From assembly GCF_014201115.1 (NCBI RefSeq), contig NZ_JACHDO010000001.1:3658001-3722000 (forward strand): a DNA stretch of 64,000 nt, written 5' to 3'. How positions within the stretch are numbered: the first letter of the stretch is position 1; each line of letters starts with the position of its first letter. Made by a program: the position numbers and the translations under genes. The notes beneath the pieces were generated by a model. The model did no database searches and was not told the DNA's origin. It was given only the letters and a program-made list of their open reading frames with translations. This DNA comes from Nocardiopsis metallicus. GTDB lineage: Bacteria; Actinomycetota; Actinomycetes; Streptosporangiales; Streptosporangiaceae. Positions 16,520-25,813 of this stretch are shown in pieces.

Positions 16520-18457
16520 TCAGAGCACGGTCAGTGGCAGCATCGGGCGGCCCCCGGCCGTGTCGTTGATCTGGATCTCGGTGCCCATCGTGGGGCACAC
16601 CCCGCAGTCGTAGCAGGGGTTCCAGCGGCAGTCGTCGACCTCCAGGGACTCCTCGCCGTGCAGGGAGTCTTGCCAGTCCTGCCAGAGCCAGGAGCGGTCC
16701 AGCCCGGCGTCCAGGTGGTCCCAGGGCAGGACCTCGTCCTCGTCGCGCTCGCGGGTGGTGAACCAGTCCACGTCCACGCCGGTTCCGGCCAGTCCGGCCT
16801 CGGCCGCCCTCATCCAGCGGTCGTACGAGAAGTGCTCGCTCCAGCCGTCGAAGCGGCCGCCCGCCTCCCAGACCTCCTCCACGACCCGGCCCACCCTGCG
16901 GTCGCCGCGGGAGAGCAGCCCCTCCACGATGGAGGGGCGGCCCTCGTGGTAGCGCAGGCCGATGGACTTGCCGTACTTGCGGTCCCCCCGCAGCCGGTCG
17001 CGCAGCTTGCGCAGGCGGGCGTCCACGTCCTCGTGCGAGGTCTGGGCCGCCCACTGGAACGGGGTCTGCGGCTTGGGCACGAACCCGCCGATGGAGACCG
17101 TGCAGCGGATGTCCTTGCGCCCGGTCACCTCGCGGCCGGTGCGGATCACCTCGGTGGCCAGGTCGGCGATGGCCAGGACGTCCTCGTCCTCCTCGGTGGG
17201 CAGACCGCACATGAAGTAGAGCTTCACCTGCCGCCACCCGGCCGCGTAGGCGGCGGTGACGGTGCGGATGAGGTCCTCCTCGGTGACCATCTTGTTGATC
17301 ACCCGGCGCATCCGCTCACTGCCGCCCTCGGGCGCGAAGGTCAGCCCGGACCGGCGGCCGTTGCGGGTGAGCTCGTTGGCGAGGTCGATGTTGAAGGCGT
17401 CCACCCGGGTGGAGGGCAGGGAGAGCCCGGTGTTGGTGCCCTCGTAGTGGTCGGCGAGGTTCTTGGCGATGTCACCGATCTCGCTGTGGTCGGCGCTGGA
17501 CAGCGAGAGCAGGCCGACCTCCTGGAACCCGGAGGACTTCACCCCCTCCTCGACCATCTTCTGGACGGTCTGCTGGTTGCGCTCGCGTACCGGGCGGGTG
17601 ATCATCCCGGCCTGGCAGAACCGGCAGCCCCGGGTGCAGCCGCGGAAGATCTCCACGCTGTAGCGCTCGTGCACGGACTCGGCCGTGGGCACGATCGGCT
17701 TCTTGGGGTAGGGCCACTGGTCCAGGTCCATCACGGTGTGCTTCTGGACCGTGTTCGGCACCCCGGGGCGGTTGGGCGTGTAGGCGGCGATCCGGCCGTC
17801 GTCGCGGTAGCTGACGTCGTAGAAGCGCGGCACGTACACCCCGCCGGTGGCGGCCAGGCGCAGCAGCAGGCCGTCGCGGCCGCCGGGTTCGCCCTCGTCC
17901 TTGAACTCGCGGATGATCTCGGTGACGGCGAGGGCGACCTCCTCCCCGTCACCCAGGACCACGGCGTCCAGGAAGTCGGCGATGGGCTCGGGGTTGAAGG
18001 CGGAGTGCCCGCCCGCCAGGAGGAGGGGGTCCTCCTCGGTCCGGTCGGCGGAACGGCGCGGGATACCGGCCAGGTCCAGCGCGGTGAGCATGTTGGTGTA
18101 GCCCATCTCGCTGGCGAAGCTCAGCCCGAGCACGTCGAAGGCGCGGATCGGCCGGTGGGAGTCCACGGTGAAGTGCGGGACCCCGTGCTCGCGCATCAAC
18201 TCCTCCATGTCCGACCAGACGGCGTAGGAGCGCTCGGCCAGCACCCCCTCGCGTTCGTTGAGAACCTCGTAGAGGATCTGCACGCCCTGGTTGGGCACCC
18301 CAACCTCATAGGCGTCCGGGTACATCAGCGCCCAGCGCACTCTGGTGGAGTCCCAGTCCTTGACGACGGAGTTGAGCTCACCGCCCACGTACTGGATCGG
18401 CTTGCTCACCTGCGGGAGCAGGGCCTCAAGGCGCGGAAAGATGCTTTCGACGGACAT
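16520..18457 (-). CDS. TIGR03960 family B12-binding-like radical SAM protein
   Basis: A 645-residue radical SAM enzyme with the 4Fe-4S motif C-x3-C-x2-C in RGCTRGCRFCQAG, near residue 275, preceded by a B12-binding-like N-terminal domain. The C-terminal end carries more cysteines (CRWNPCYDCGVCP), probably a second cluster. I start at the ATG at 18457 (MSVESIFPRL), which gives the usual family length; GAAGG lies 9 bases before it, and the frame upstream has no similarity. It is conserved next to rodA and rne in actinomycetes. The reaction is not established. Confidence 0.93.
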   Translation of the reverse strand: MSVESIFPRLEALLPQVSKPIQYVGGELNSVVKDWDSTRVRWALMYPDAYEVGVPNQGVQILYEVLNEREGVLAERSYAVWSDMEELMREHGVPHFTVDSHRPIRAFDVLGLSFASEMGYTNMLTALDLAGIPRRSADRTEEDPLLLAGGHSAFNPEPIADFLDAVVLGDGEEVALAVTEIIREFKDEGEPGGRDGLLLRLAATGGVYVPRFYDVSYRDDGRIAAYTPNRPGVPNTVQKHTVMDLDQWPYPKKPIVPTAESVHERYSVEIFRGCTRGCRFCQAGMITRPVRERNQQTVQKMVEEGVKSSGFQEVGLLSLSSADHSEIGDIAKNLADHYEGTNTGLSLPSTRVDAFNIDLANELTRNGRRSGLTFAPEGGSERMRRVINKMVTEEDLIRTVTAAYAAGWRQVKLYFMCGLPTEEDEDVLAIADLATEVIRTGREVTGRKDIRCTVSIGGFVPKPQTPFQWAAQTSHEDVDARLRKLRDRLRGDRKYGKSIGLRYHEGRPSIVEGLLSRGDRRVGRVVEEVWEAGGRFDGWSEHFSYDRWMRAAEAGLAGTGVDVDWFTTRERDEDEVLPWDHLDAGLDRSWLWQDWQDSLHGEESLEVDDCRWNPCYDCGVCPTMGTEIQINDTAGGRPMLPLTVL

Positions 18458-18609
18458 GGTGTTGGCCTTCGATCGGCGGACATCGTGTCTGGCTGGATCA
18501 CTCCAGGCTACCGGCGCCTCCCCGGCCCCGGAGGGTTGTCCACAGGCCGCGTCGAGACCGGACGGGAACTGGCCAGAAGGCCGGGGCCGCCCGGAAGGGC
18601 AGGGCGCGG

Positions 18610-19794
18610 TCAGAACTCGAAGCCGCGGTCCCGGGAGTTGACGCCCAGCACCAGACCGACGGCCAGCATGTTGGCGAGGATCGCGGTGCCGCCGTACGAC
18701 ACGAAGGGCAGCGGCAGGCCGGTCACCGGCAACAGCCCCAGTCCCATCCCGATGTTGACGAAGCCCTGGAAACCGAACCAGGCGGCCGTCCCCACGCACA
18801 GCAGCCGCGGGTACGGCAGGTCGCACCCCTGGGCGATGCGCAGGATCCGCCACAGGACCACCACGAACAGGATGATGATCGCCGCGGCCCCGACGAACCC
18901 GAGTTCCTCTCCCGCCACGGTGAAGATGAAGTCGGTGTGCTGCTCGGGCACGAACCGCCCGTGGGTCTGTTCCCCCTGGAAGAGCCCGGTGCCGTCGAAG
19001 CCGCCCGAGCCCACGGCGATCAGCGCCTGGGCGGAGTTGTAGCCCGCCCCCTGGGGGTCGGCCGCCGGGTCCATCAGAGTGGCGATCCGCTGCACCTGGT
19101 AAGGCTCCAACAGGTCGAACCACAGCACCGCGAACACCGCGACCGCACCGCTGGCGAGCATGCTCGCCACCCAGATGACCGGGGCCCTGGACAGAGCGAG
19201 CACGCCGAGGAAGATCGCGACGAGCACGAGGCTGGTGCCGAGGTCGGGCTGGAACACCACCAGCACCAGCGGCACCACCATCACCAACAGAGCGAACAGC
19301 ACGTCGCGGGTCATGGGACGGGTCTCGCCGTCCCGGGGTTCGCCCAGCAGGGTGGCCAGTGCCAGGACCAGGCCGACCTTGGCCAGTTCACTGGGCTGGA
19401 ACTGGAAGCCGCCGACCACGATCCAGCCGCGCGAACCGTTGATCACCGCGCCGAGCGGGGTGATCACCAGGATCAGGCCGACGATGGTCAGCAGGTAGAC
19501 GATGGGCACGTACGCGCGAACCGTGCGGTAGTCCATGCTGGCCACCAGCAGGCAGGCCACCAGGGCGACGCCCAGGTGCGCCAGGTGGCGGACCAGCTGG
19601 TCCGTGGATTCGAGCGGGTTGCTCCCGTCACCGGGCAGCGTCGCCGACCACACCAGCAGGGAGCCGATCCCGCCGAGTGCCAGGACCGCGCCGACCAGAA
19701 CCCAGTCGAGGCGGCGCGCTCCCCCGGCCGCCGCGGACAGGGTCCGCCCGAAGTCGCGCTGAGGACGGGTCGGGCCGCCCATGTTCGTGATCAT
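18610..19794 (-). CDS. rodA: Rod-shape SEDS peptidoglycan glycosyltransferase RodA
   Basis: Polytopic SEDS-family glycosyltransferase that polymerises lipid II for lateral wall growth together with the class B PBP encoded just upstream. The 394-residue protein has about ten hydrophobic segments and the family motif GLPLPFVSYGGTAILANM near the C-terminus, plus GSRGWIVVGGFQFQPSELAK in the middle. The start codon overlaps the mrdA stop by one base (TGATG), so the pair is coupled. An ATG five codons in (MGGPTRPQR) is an alternative. Confidence 0.96.
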   Translation of the reverse strand: MITNMGGPTRPQRDFGRTLSAAAGGARRLDWVLVGAVLALGGIGSLLVWSATLPGDGSNPLESTDQLVRHLAHLGVALVACLLVASMDYRTVRAYVPIVYLLTIVGLILVITPLGAVINGSRGWIVVGGFQFQPSELAKVGLVLALATLLGEPRDGETRPMTRDVLFALLVMVVPLVLVVFQPDLGTSLVLVAIFLGVLALSRAPVIWVASMLASGAVAVFAVLWFDLLEPYQVQRIATLMDPAADPQGAGYNSAQALIAVGSGGFDGTGLFQGEQTHGRFVPEQHTDFIFTVAGEELGFVGAAAIIILFVVVLWRILRIAQGCDLPYPRLLCVGTAAWFGFQGFVNIGMGLGLLPVTGLPLPFVSYGGTAILANMLAVGLVLGVNSRDRGFEF

Positions 19795-21926
19795 CAGGGC
19801 TCCAGCGTCTCGATGGAACCGTCCGAGCGGACGACCGGCAGTTCGGTGTGCGGTTTACCGCCGGGCAGCAGCGGTTCGCCCCGTTCCGCGTCCTCGCTGT
19901 CGCCGGAGCCGGAGAACCCGTAGATGCCCTCGTAGATCTCGCGGGCGATGGGCGCCGAGGTCTCACCACCGGTACCGCCCTGGGAGACCAGGACCACGAT
20001 GGCGTACTGCGGGTCCTCGACCGGGGCGTAGGAGGCGAACCAGGACGAGACCTGGCGCCCCTCGGCGTCGGCGCTACCGGTCTTGCCGGCCACCGCCACC
20101 TGGTCCTGTGGGAAGCCCGCGAACGCACCGCCACCGGTACCGGACGTGGTCACCTCGGCCAGGGCCTCCTGGAGGTACTCGATGGTCTCGTCGCTGACCG
20201 GCACCTTGTTCTTGACCGTCGGCTCGATCATCTCGACGCTGGATCCGTCCGCGGCGACCATCGCCTTGGCCACGCGGGGTTCGTACAGCGTGCCGCCGTT
20301 GGCGATGGCCGCGTAGGCGCTGGCCAGCTGCAGCGGGCTCACCAGGACGTCGCCCTGGCCGATCGCGAAGCTGATCGCCTCGTTGGCCCGCCACTCGAAG
20401 CCCTCCACGCAGTGTTCGTAGGCGAGCAGCTTGAGGTAGGCGGCCCGGGACGGGTCGGTCTCGGCCACCTCCGGGTAGCCCTTCTCCCCACGCTCGCAGT
20501 TGACCTCCCGGGTCTGCTCCCAGAAACTGCGCTTCCACTCGCGGTCGGGGATGCGGCCGCCGGTCTCGTAGGGCAGGTCCACGCCGGTGGGCGAGCCGAA
20601 GCCGTAGCCGCGGGCCATCTCGGCCATGGCCTCCTCCGGGTCGCCGTCGGGGTGCAGACCGCCGTCCTTGAGCCACATCTGGTAGCCGAAGTTGTAGAAG
20701 ATGGTGTTGCAGGAGGCGATGATCGCCTGCTTCAGGGTGATGCTGCCCTGGCCCGCGCCCGCGTAGTTCTCGTAGCTCTGCCCGGCCAGGCTGACCGAAC
20801 CGGGGCAGGCGTAGGTGCTGCGCAGCGGGTACCCGTTCTCGACCGCGGCGGACATCGACGACACCTTGAAGGTGGAGCCGGGCGGGTAGGTGCCCTGGAC
20901 GGCGCGGGAGAGCAGGGGCTCCCCGGCCTCCTCGCTGAGCATGGCGTCGAAGGTCTCCTGGTCGATGCCGCCGTCCCAGATGCTGGGGTCGTAGGTGGGC
21001 ACGCTGGCCATGGCCACGACCCCGCCGTTGGTGACGTCCAGGACGACGGCGGCGCCGGAGTCGGCCTTGTACTTGGGCCGTGCGCCCGCCATCCCCTTGG
21101 CCAGTGCGCGCTCGGCGACCTTCTGGACGTTCATGTCCATGTGGGTGACCAGGTGCGCGCCGGCTTCGGGGAGGCGTTCGGAGATCACGTCCATGATCTC
21201 GCCGTGGTTGTTCACGCCCAGGGTCCGCAGTCCGGCGTTGCCGCGCAGCTGCTTGTCGTAGACGGCTTCGAGGCCGTCACGACCCACCATGTCGATCCCG
21301 GTGAACTGGGTGCGCAGCTCCTCGCGTGCCTCCAGTTCCTCCTGGGTGACGGGCTGGAGGTAGCCGAGCATCTGCCCGGCGTGCTCTCCGTAGGGGTACT
21401 CGCGCACGGCCTGCGCCTGCGCGGTGATCCCCGGGAAGTCGTCGGCGCGCTCCATGATCTGCAGGGCGACGGGACCGTCCACGTCCTCGGCGAGGGTGAC
21501 GGGCTGGTAGGGCGATCCGGGCCAGCAGGGCCGCTGGACCTCGGGGCCGCACAGGCGCATGCGCTGCTGGAGTTCCTCCAGGGGGACGTCGAGGACGCCG
21601 GAGAGATCGCTCAGGACCCCCTCACCGCCGTCCTCCATGCCCTGGAGCTCGTGGTAGTCGGCCGAGACCAGGAGCTGGGTCTTGTTGCTGACCACGGTGC
21701 GGCCGCTGGAGTCGAGGATCTGCCCGCGGGTGGCGGGGACGACGAGTTCCTGGTGGTGGTTGGCGACAGCGAGCTCGCGGTAGTAGTCGGCCATCGGTAC
21801 CTGGAGATACCACAGGCGGGCGACCAGGGCCGCGAACAGGACCAGGACCAGGAACTGGGCGAAGACGAGACCGAACCAGCCGAGCCTGCGTCCGGGCAGG
21901 GCGGGATCCACGGGTGGCTTGCGCAC
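19794..21926 (-). CDS. mrdA: Penicillin-binding protein 2, class B transpeptidase
   Basis: Cross-links new peptidoglycan in the elongation machinery with RodA. The 710 residues contain one N-terminal membrane helix (residues ~20-45), a pedestal/dimer domain, and a transpeptidase domain with the three penicillin-binding motifs: STFK near 350, SCN in IIASCNTIF, and KTGS near 613. The C-terminal ~45 residues form an acidic, proline-containing tail. It sits in the order mreB-mreC-mreD-mrdA-rodA, 4 bases after mreD. Confidence 0.96.
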   Translation of the reverse strand: MRKPPVDPALPGRRLGWFGLVFAQFLVLVLFAALVARLWYLQVPMADYYRELAVANHHQELVVPATRGQILDSSGRTVVSNKTQLLVSADYHELQGMEDGGEGVLSDLSGVLDVPLEELQQRMRLCGPEVQRPCWPGSPYQPVTLAEDVDGPVALQIMERADDFPGITAQAQAVREYPYGEHAGQMLGYLQPVTQEELEAREELRTQFTGIDMVGRDGLEAVYDKQLRGNAGLRTLGVNNHGEIMDVISERLPEAGAHLVTHMDMNVQKVAERALAKGMAGARPKYKADSGAAVVLDVTNGGVVAMASVPTYDPSIWDGGIDQETFDAMLSEEAGEPLLSRAVQGTYPPGSTFKVSSMSAAVENGYPLRSTYACPGSVSLAGQSYENYAGAGQGSITLKQAIIASCNTIFYNFGYQMWLKDGGLHPDGDPEEAMAEMARGYGFGSPTGVDLPYETGGRIPDREWKRSFWEQTREVNCERGEKGYPEVAETDPSRAAYLKLLAYEHCVEGFEWRANEAISFAIGQGDVLVSPLQLASAYAAIANGGTLYEPRVAKAMVAADGSSVEMIEPTVKNKVPVSDETIEYLQEALAEVTTSGTGGGAFAGFPQDQVAVAGKTGSADAEGRQVSSWFASYAPVEDPQYAIVVLVSQGGTGGETSAPIAREIYEGIYGFSGSGDSEDAERGEPLLPGGKPHTELPVVRSDGSIETLEP

Positions 21927-21930
21927 CGGG

Positions 21931-22491
21931 TCACCACCCGCCCGTGGAGGTCGGCCCCTGGATGGTGGCGAAATCGCTCTCGGCGAGCAGCGAGCGCACC
22001 CACAGGACGGGCAGGGTGGCCAGTGGCGCGAACAGCGTGGTCAGCAGCGCGCCCACGGCGACGTTGCGGCCGACCGTGGCGAGGGTGACGTTGGCGTCGC
22101 CCATGACCAAGCCGACGAACGCGTATCCCACACCCACGCCCGCGGCGGTCACCGCGGTGATACCCAGGGCGGCCCAGGCCGAGATCCCGGTACCCGCGGA
22201 GCCGCCCAGGCCGGTGTTGGCGCGCAGTAGCGCCAGGACGTAGGCGGCCAGGCACAGCACCAGGGCGTAGCGGCCCATCGGGTGCTCGGCCGGGGGCAGC
22301 ACGTCCATGGCCAGCCCCGCCGCGAACCCGCATCCGGCGGCCGAGGCCGGGCTGGTGGTCAGGGCCACGGCGACCACCGCGGCGAGCACGAGGTCGGGGC
22401 CGGGGCCCCACTCGAAGGGCAGGCGGTTGACGACGGTGGCCTGGGCGAGCACCGCGACGGTCACCATGAGCAGGGTCGCTGCGGTCCTCAT
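21931..22491 (-). CDS. mreD: Rod shape-determining protein MreD
   Basis: A 186-residue integral membrane protein with about five hydrophobic helices and few charged residues, typical of MreD, which links MreC and the RodA/PBP2 pair. Its ATG overlaps the mreC stop by four bases (ATGA). Primary sequence of MreD is poorly conserved, so the call rests on the helices, the length and the position in the mre cluster. Confidence 0.93.
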   Translation of the reverse strand: MRTAATLLMVTVAVLAQATVVNRLPFEWGPGPDLVLAAVVAVALTTSPASAAGCGFAAGLAMDVLPPAEHPMGRYALVLCLAAYVLALLRANTGLGGSAGTGISAWAALGITAVTAAGVGVGYAFVGLVMGDANVTLATVGRNVAVGALLTTLFAPLATLPVLWVRSLLAESDFATIQGPTSTGGW

Positions 22492-23387
22492 TGGTCCCCC
22501 TCTGGCTTGGGTTTGGGCGGGAGCACGGAGTCGCGCGGGTCCTCGGCCGGGCCACCGACGACCACACCCACCATGTCCAGGGACGAGAAGTCCACGGCCG
22601 GGGTGATGCGGGCGATCCGGCTCAGCGCGCCGGGCGCGACCTGGACCTCGTCGACGGTGCCGATGGGCACCCCCGGCACGAAGGGCGCGCCGTCGTGCGA
22701 TCCCAGCGTGACCACGCGGTCCCCCTCCTCGATGGGGGCCTCCATGTCGAACAGCTCCAGGGTCAGGTCGGCCTCGGGACCACCCGGGACGCTGCCGCCG
22801 GTGACCGCGCCGATCTTGCTGGTCTGCTCCAGACGTGCGCCGACCGCGGAGTTGACGTCGGTGGCGAGCTTGACGGTGGCGGTGCGGGGTCCGGCCTCGA
22901 CGACCCGGCCGACCAGGCCGGAGCCATTGACCACGGTCATGTCGGGGCCGATCCCGGAGTCGGTGCCCGCGTCGATGGTGACCGTGTGCGCGTATCCCCG
23001 CGCGGTGGTGCGGGTGACGGCCTGCGCCGGGACGATCTCGTAACCGCCCAGGCCGGACAGGTGCAGGAGCTGGTCGAGCTGGTCCGCGCGCCCCTCGTCG
23101 AGACGGGCCGCCTGGAGGCCGGCCTCCAGTTCGGCGTTGGCGGCCTCCAGTTCGGCGATGCGCGCGGCCGCCTCGGGGCCCTGGCTGACGCCTTCGTAGA
23201 ACGTGGCCGCGGGCCCGGTGACCAGGCCGACCCCGGCCGCGGTGGGCGCGAAGACGAGCTCTCCACCGCCGCGGGCCAGCGAGGTGACCGGGTTGCTCCC
23301 GGGGCGCGCGTCCAGGACGATCAGGACCACGGCCGCCGCGACCAGCACGGCGAGGAACAGCCGGGACCGAGGCGAGTCGCGGAGCAT
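22488..23387 (-). CDS. mreC: Rod shape-determining protein MreC
   Basis: A 299-residue protein with one N-terminal membrane helix (about residues 10-28), a coiled coil (RIAELEAANAELEAGLQ) and a beta-rich extracytoplasmic domain, the MreC plan. It organises wall synthases along the elongation complex. I start at the ATG at 23387 (MLRDSPRSRLFL), which overlaps the end of mreB; the frame further upstream only reads through mreB. The C-terminus is followed at once by mreD. Confidence 0.94.
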   Translation of the reverse strand: MLRDSPRSRLFLAVLVAAAVVLIVLDARPGSNPVTSLARGGGELVFAPTAAGVGLVTGPAATFYEGVSQGPEAAARIAELEAANAELEAGLQAARLDEGRADQLDQLLHLSGLGGYEIVPAQAVTRTTARGYAHTVTIDAGTDSGIGPDMTVVNGSGLVGRVVEAGPRTATVKLATDVNSAVGARLEQTSKIGAVTGGSVPGGPEADLTLELFDMEAPIEEGDRVVTLGSHDGAPFVPGVPIGTVDEVQVAPGALSRIARITPAVDFSSLDMVGVVVGGPAEDPRDSVLPPKPKPEGDQ

Positions 23388-23388
23388 G

Positions 23389-24423
23389 TCAGCGCCGCCG
23401 TTCCGGGACCAGGACCTGGTGGAGGCGCTCGTAGTTCTCCACACAGGTGCCCGAGCCGACGGCGACCGAGTCGAGCGCGTTCTCGGCGACGTGGATGGGC
23501 ATCCCCGTCTCGTGCAGGAGACGGTCGTCGAGGCCGCGCAGCATGGCGCCGCCGCCGGTGACCGCCACCCCCCGGTCCATGATGTCGCCGGAGAGTTCGG
23601 GCGGGCACTTGTCGAGGCTGGTGCGGACCGCGTCGATGATCGTGGTGACCGGCTCCTCGATGGCCTGGCGCACGTCGGACTCGGACAGCACGATGGTCTT
23701 GGGCAGGCCGCTGATGAGATCGCGTCCGCGCACCTCGGCGTGGAGCTCCTCCGAGCCGGTGGGGTAGGCGGAGCCGATGGCGAGTTTGAGCTCCTCGGCG
23801 GTGCGCTCCCCGATCATCAGGGAGTACTCCTTCTTGACGAAGGTCATGATCGCCTGGTCGAGTTCGTCACCGCCCACTCGGATGGACTGGGAGGTGACGA
23901 TGCCGCCCATGGAGATGACGGCGACCTCGGTGGTACCGCCGCCGATGTCCACGACCATGTTGCCGGTGGGCTCGTGGACGGGGAGCCCGGCGCCGATGGC
24001 GGCGGCCATGGGCTCCTCGATGATGTACACGCGGCGGGCCCCGGCCTGGTAGCCCGCCTCCTTGACCGCACGGTGCTCGACCGACGTGATGCCGCTGGGG
24101 ACGGCGACGATGATGCGGGGTTTGGCGAAGTGGCGGCGGCGGTGGATCTTCTGGATGAAGTACCGGAGCATCCGCTCGGTGACCTCGAAGTCGGCGATGA
24201 CGCCGTCCTTGAGGGGGCGGATGGCGGTGATGTTGGTCGGCGTGCGGCCGATCATCTGCTTGGCCTCGATACCGACCGCCACGATCTTGCCGGTCGAGGT
24301 GTTGAGCGCGACCACCGACGGCTCGTTCAGAACGATGCCGCGCCCACGTACGTACACGAGTGTGTTGGCGGTACCAAGGTCTACGGCCATGTCCCGGCCG
24401 AGAAATGCAAGGTTGTTCGGCAT
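23389..24423 (-). CDS. mreB: Actin-like cell-shape protein MreB
   Basis: A 344-residue bacterial actin that directs peptidoglycan insertion; in sporulating actinomycetes its main role is often in aerial hyphae and spore walls. ATP-binding motifs are clear: [10 protein letters not shown] near the N-terminus, [15 protein letters not shown] in the middle and [15 protein letters not shown] near the C-terminus. GAGG lies 9 bases before the ATG. It heads the mre cluster; the ~170-base upstream gap before the ndk terminator should hold its promoter. Confidence 0.97.
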   Translation of the reverse strand: MPNNLAFLGRDMAVDLGTANTLVYVRGRGIVLNEPSVVALNTSTGKIVAVGIEAKQMIGRTPTNITAIRPLKDGVIADFEVTERMLRYFIQKIHRRRHFAKPRIIVAVPSGITSVEHRAVKEAGYQAGARRVYIIEEPMAAAIGAGLPVHEPTGNMVVDIGGGTTEVAVISMGGIVTSQSIRVGGDELDQAIMTFVKKEYSLMIGERTAEELKLAIGSAYPTGSEELHAEVRGRDLISGLPKTIVLSESDVRQAIEEPVTTIIDAVRTSLDKCPPELSGDIMDRGVAVTGGGAMLRGLDDRLLHETGMPIHVAENALDSVAVGSGTCVENYERLHQVLVPERRR

Positions 24424-24594
24424 GTAACGTCCTCAGAGGCGCCGTGTCGGGCGTGGACGTGCGGCACGACCATACGTAGTCGTTCCAGCACGTTAGGTAT
24501 CTAGTCCCCCGTATCGTAACGGTCAGCACTTAGTCCGTTACGCAAACACACCGAATTGTTGCCTCGTCAGCGGACGAATGGTGAGAAAACAGCT

Positions 24595-24626
24595 GTGTCC
24601 CGGGGTGCGTACGCACCCCGGGACAC
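24595..24626 (-). terminator. Perfect 32-base palindrome, terminator of ndk
   Basis: The 32 bases from 24595 to 24626 are a perfect palindrome (14-bp stem around GTAC in RNA form), 43 bases past the ndk stop and before mreB. Confidence 0.8.
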
Positions 24627-24669
24627 CAAGAGTAGGCCGCTGGGGCCCGAATCCCCCGTAGGAACGGGT

Positions 24670-25074
24670 CTACAGGTCGGGGAAGAAGAGCTTGATCTCG
24701 CGCTCGGCGGAGTAGGTGGAGTCCGAACCGTGCACGATGTTCTTCTGCACCTCCAGGGCGAAATCGCCGCGGATGGTGCCGGGCGCGGCGGTGACCGGGT
24801 CCGTGGCACCGGCCAGGGCGCGGAAGGCCTCGATGGCGCGCTCGCCCTCGACCACCATGGCGACCAGCGGGCCACCGGTGATGAACTCCACCAGCGAGTC
24901 GAAGAACGGACGCGAGGCGTGCTCCTCGTAGTGCGTCTTGGCGGTGTCGGCGTCGAGCGTGCGCAGCTCCATCGCGACCAGGTTCAGGCCCTTGCGCTCG
25001 ATGCGCGAGATGACCTCGCCGACGATGTTGCGGCGGACACCGTCGGGCTTGATGAGAACGAGAGTGCGCTCCAC
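24670..25074 (-). CDS. ndk: Nucleoside diphosphate kinase
   Basis: Transfers the gamma-phosphate of ATP to nucleoside diphosphates through a phospho-histidine. The 134-residue protein has the standard length, begins [12 protein letters not shown] and contains the active-site NIVHGSDS. Its start is a GTG; a GAGGAG lies 13 bases upstream, farther than usual. It has its own terminator and about 290 bases of upstream DNA in which I see no gene, so it is probably a single-gene unit. Confidence 0.97.
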   Translation of the reverse strand: MERTLVLIKPDGVRRNIVGEVISRIERKGLNLVAMELRTLDADTAKTHYEEHASRPFFDSLVEFITGGPLVAMVVEGERAIEAFRALAGATDPVTAAPGTIRGDFALEVQKNIVHGSDSTYSAEREIKLFFPDL

Positions 25075-25361
25075 GTGCGTTTCAACTCCTCACTGGGAAC
25101 CCCCCGCGTGGCGCGCGCAGGCGTGGCGCCCGCGGTCGCGACCGCACGCGGTGGGTTGTACGGGTGTGTGCCCGGGGCTCGGGCCTGTTCGGCGGATCAA
25201 CCGGAAGCATCCACCTCGCACGCCCTGGGGAACGAGGCGAGGGGACGGTCCGCCGTGCGCGGACCCGTTCGCTCGTCTGCCCGGACGTGCGTCACACTAT
25301 CGCGTTTGCCACCGGGGCGCGGTGGGCGTGCCGGTTCTCCGCAGCCCACCGCCGCCAGCGG

Positions 25362-25775
25362 CTACGCCGACCTGGTGCCCCCGGTCGCGCCGGCGGCCTC
25401 GGAGGCCTGGCCGGTCGCGGACTCCTGGGAGCCCTCCGTGGCCTGGGCGTACGCGGCGTGCGCCGCGCGCGTCTGGTCGACCTTGCGGCCCAGGATCACA
25501 CCGGTGACCCACAGGGACACGAACACGATAGCGACCAGGAGCGCCCCGGTGACCATGAAGGAGGTGAACAGGAAGGCCGCCTGGAGCACCCAGGCCGCGT
25601 AGTGCGCCCAGGTGTGCTTCTGCAGGACGGACAGCACCAGCGCGGCCAGTGCCATCCCGCCCCAGACGCCGCCGGCCAGAGCCGGGTCGGCGCCTTCCAG
25701 GTTGATGGCGATGGGGATCGCCAGGCCGATCACGATGGCCTCGAAAACGAGGACTACGGCGCAGAGTGTGCGCAC
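25362..25775 (-). CDS. DUF4233 membrane protein
   Basis: A 137-residue protein with about four hydrophobic segments (VVLVFEAIVIGLAI; GGVWGGMALAALVL; VLQAAFLFTSFM; ALLVAIVFVSLWV), as in the DUF4233 family that is nearly always encoded between folC and ndk in actinobacteria. The C-terminal 30 residues are cytosolic-type and Ala/Gly/Ser-rich. The GTG start has GAAGGGAAA 6 bases upstream and follows folC by 38 bases. Function unknown; the conserved position suggests a link to folate or to the downstream genes only by association. Confidence 0.88.
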   Translation of the reverse strand: MRTLCAVVLVFEAIVIGLAIPIAINLEGADPALAGGVWGGMALAALVLSVLQKHTWAHYAAWVLQAAFLFTSFMVTGALLVAIVFVSLWVTGVILGRKVDQTRAAHAAYAQATEGSQESATGQASEAAGATGGTRSA

Positions 25776-25813
25776 GGCGGTTTCCCTTCGTCGGTTGGGT
25801 GGAGTGCTTGCCG

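Noticed and set aside
15722-19042. 1106-residue frame on the plus strand across the DUF2344, gap and radical SAM region
   Set aside because: Same antisense effect; it crosses two well-supported minus-strand genes and has shadow composition.
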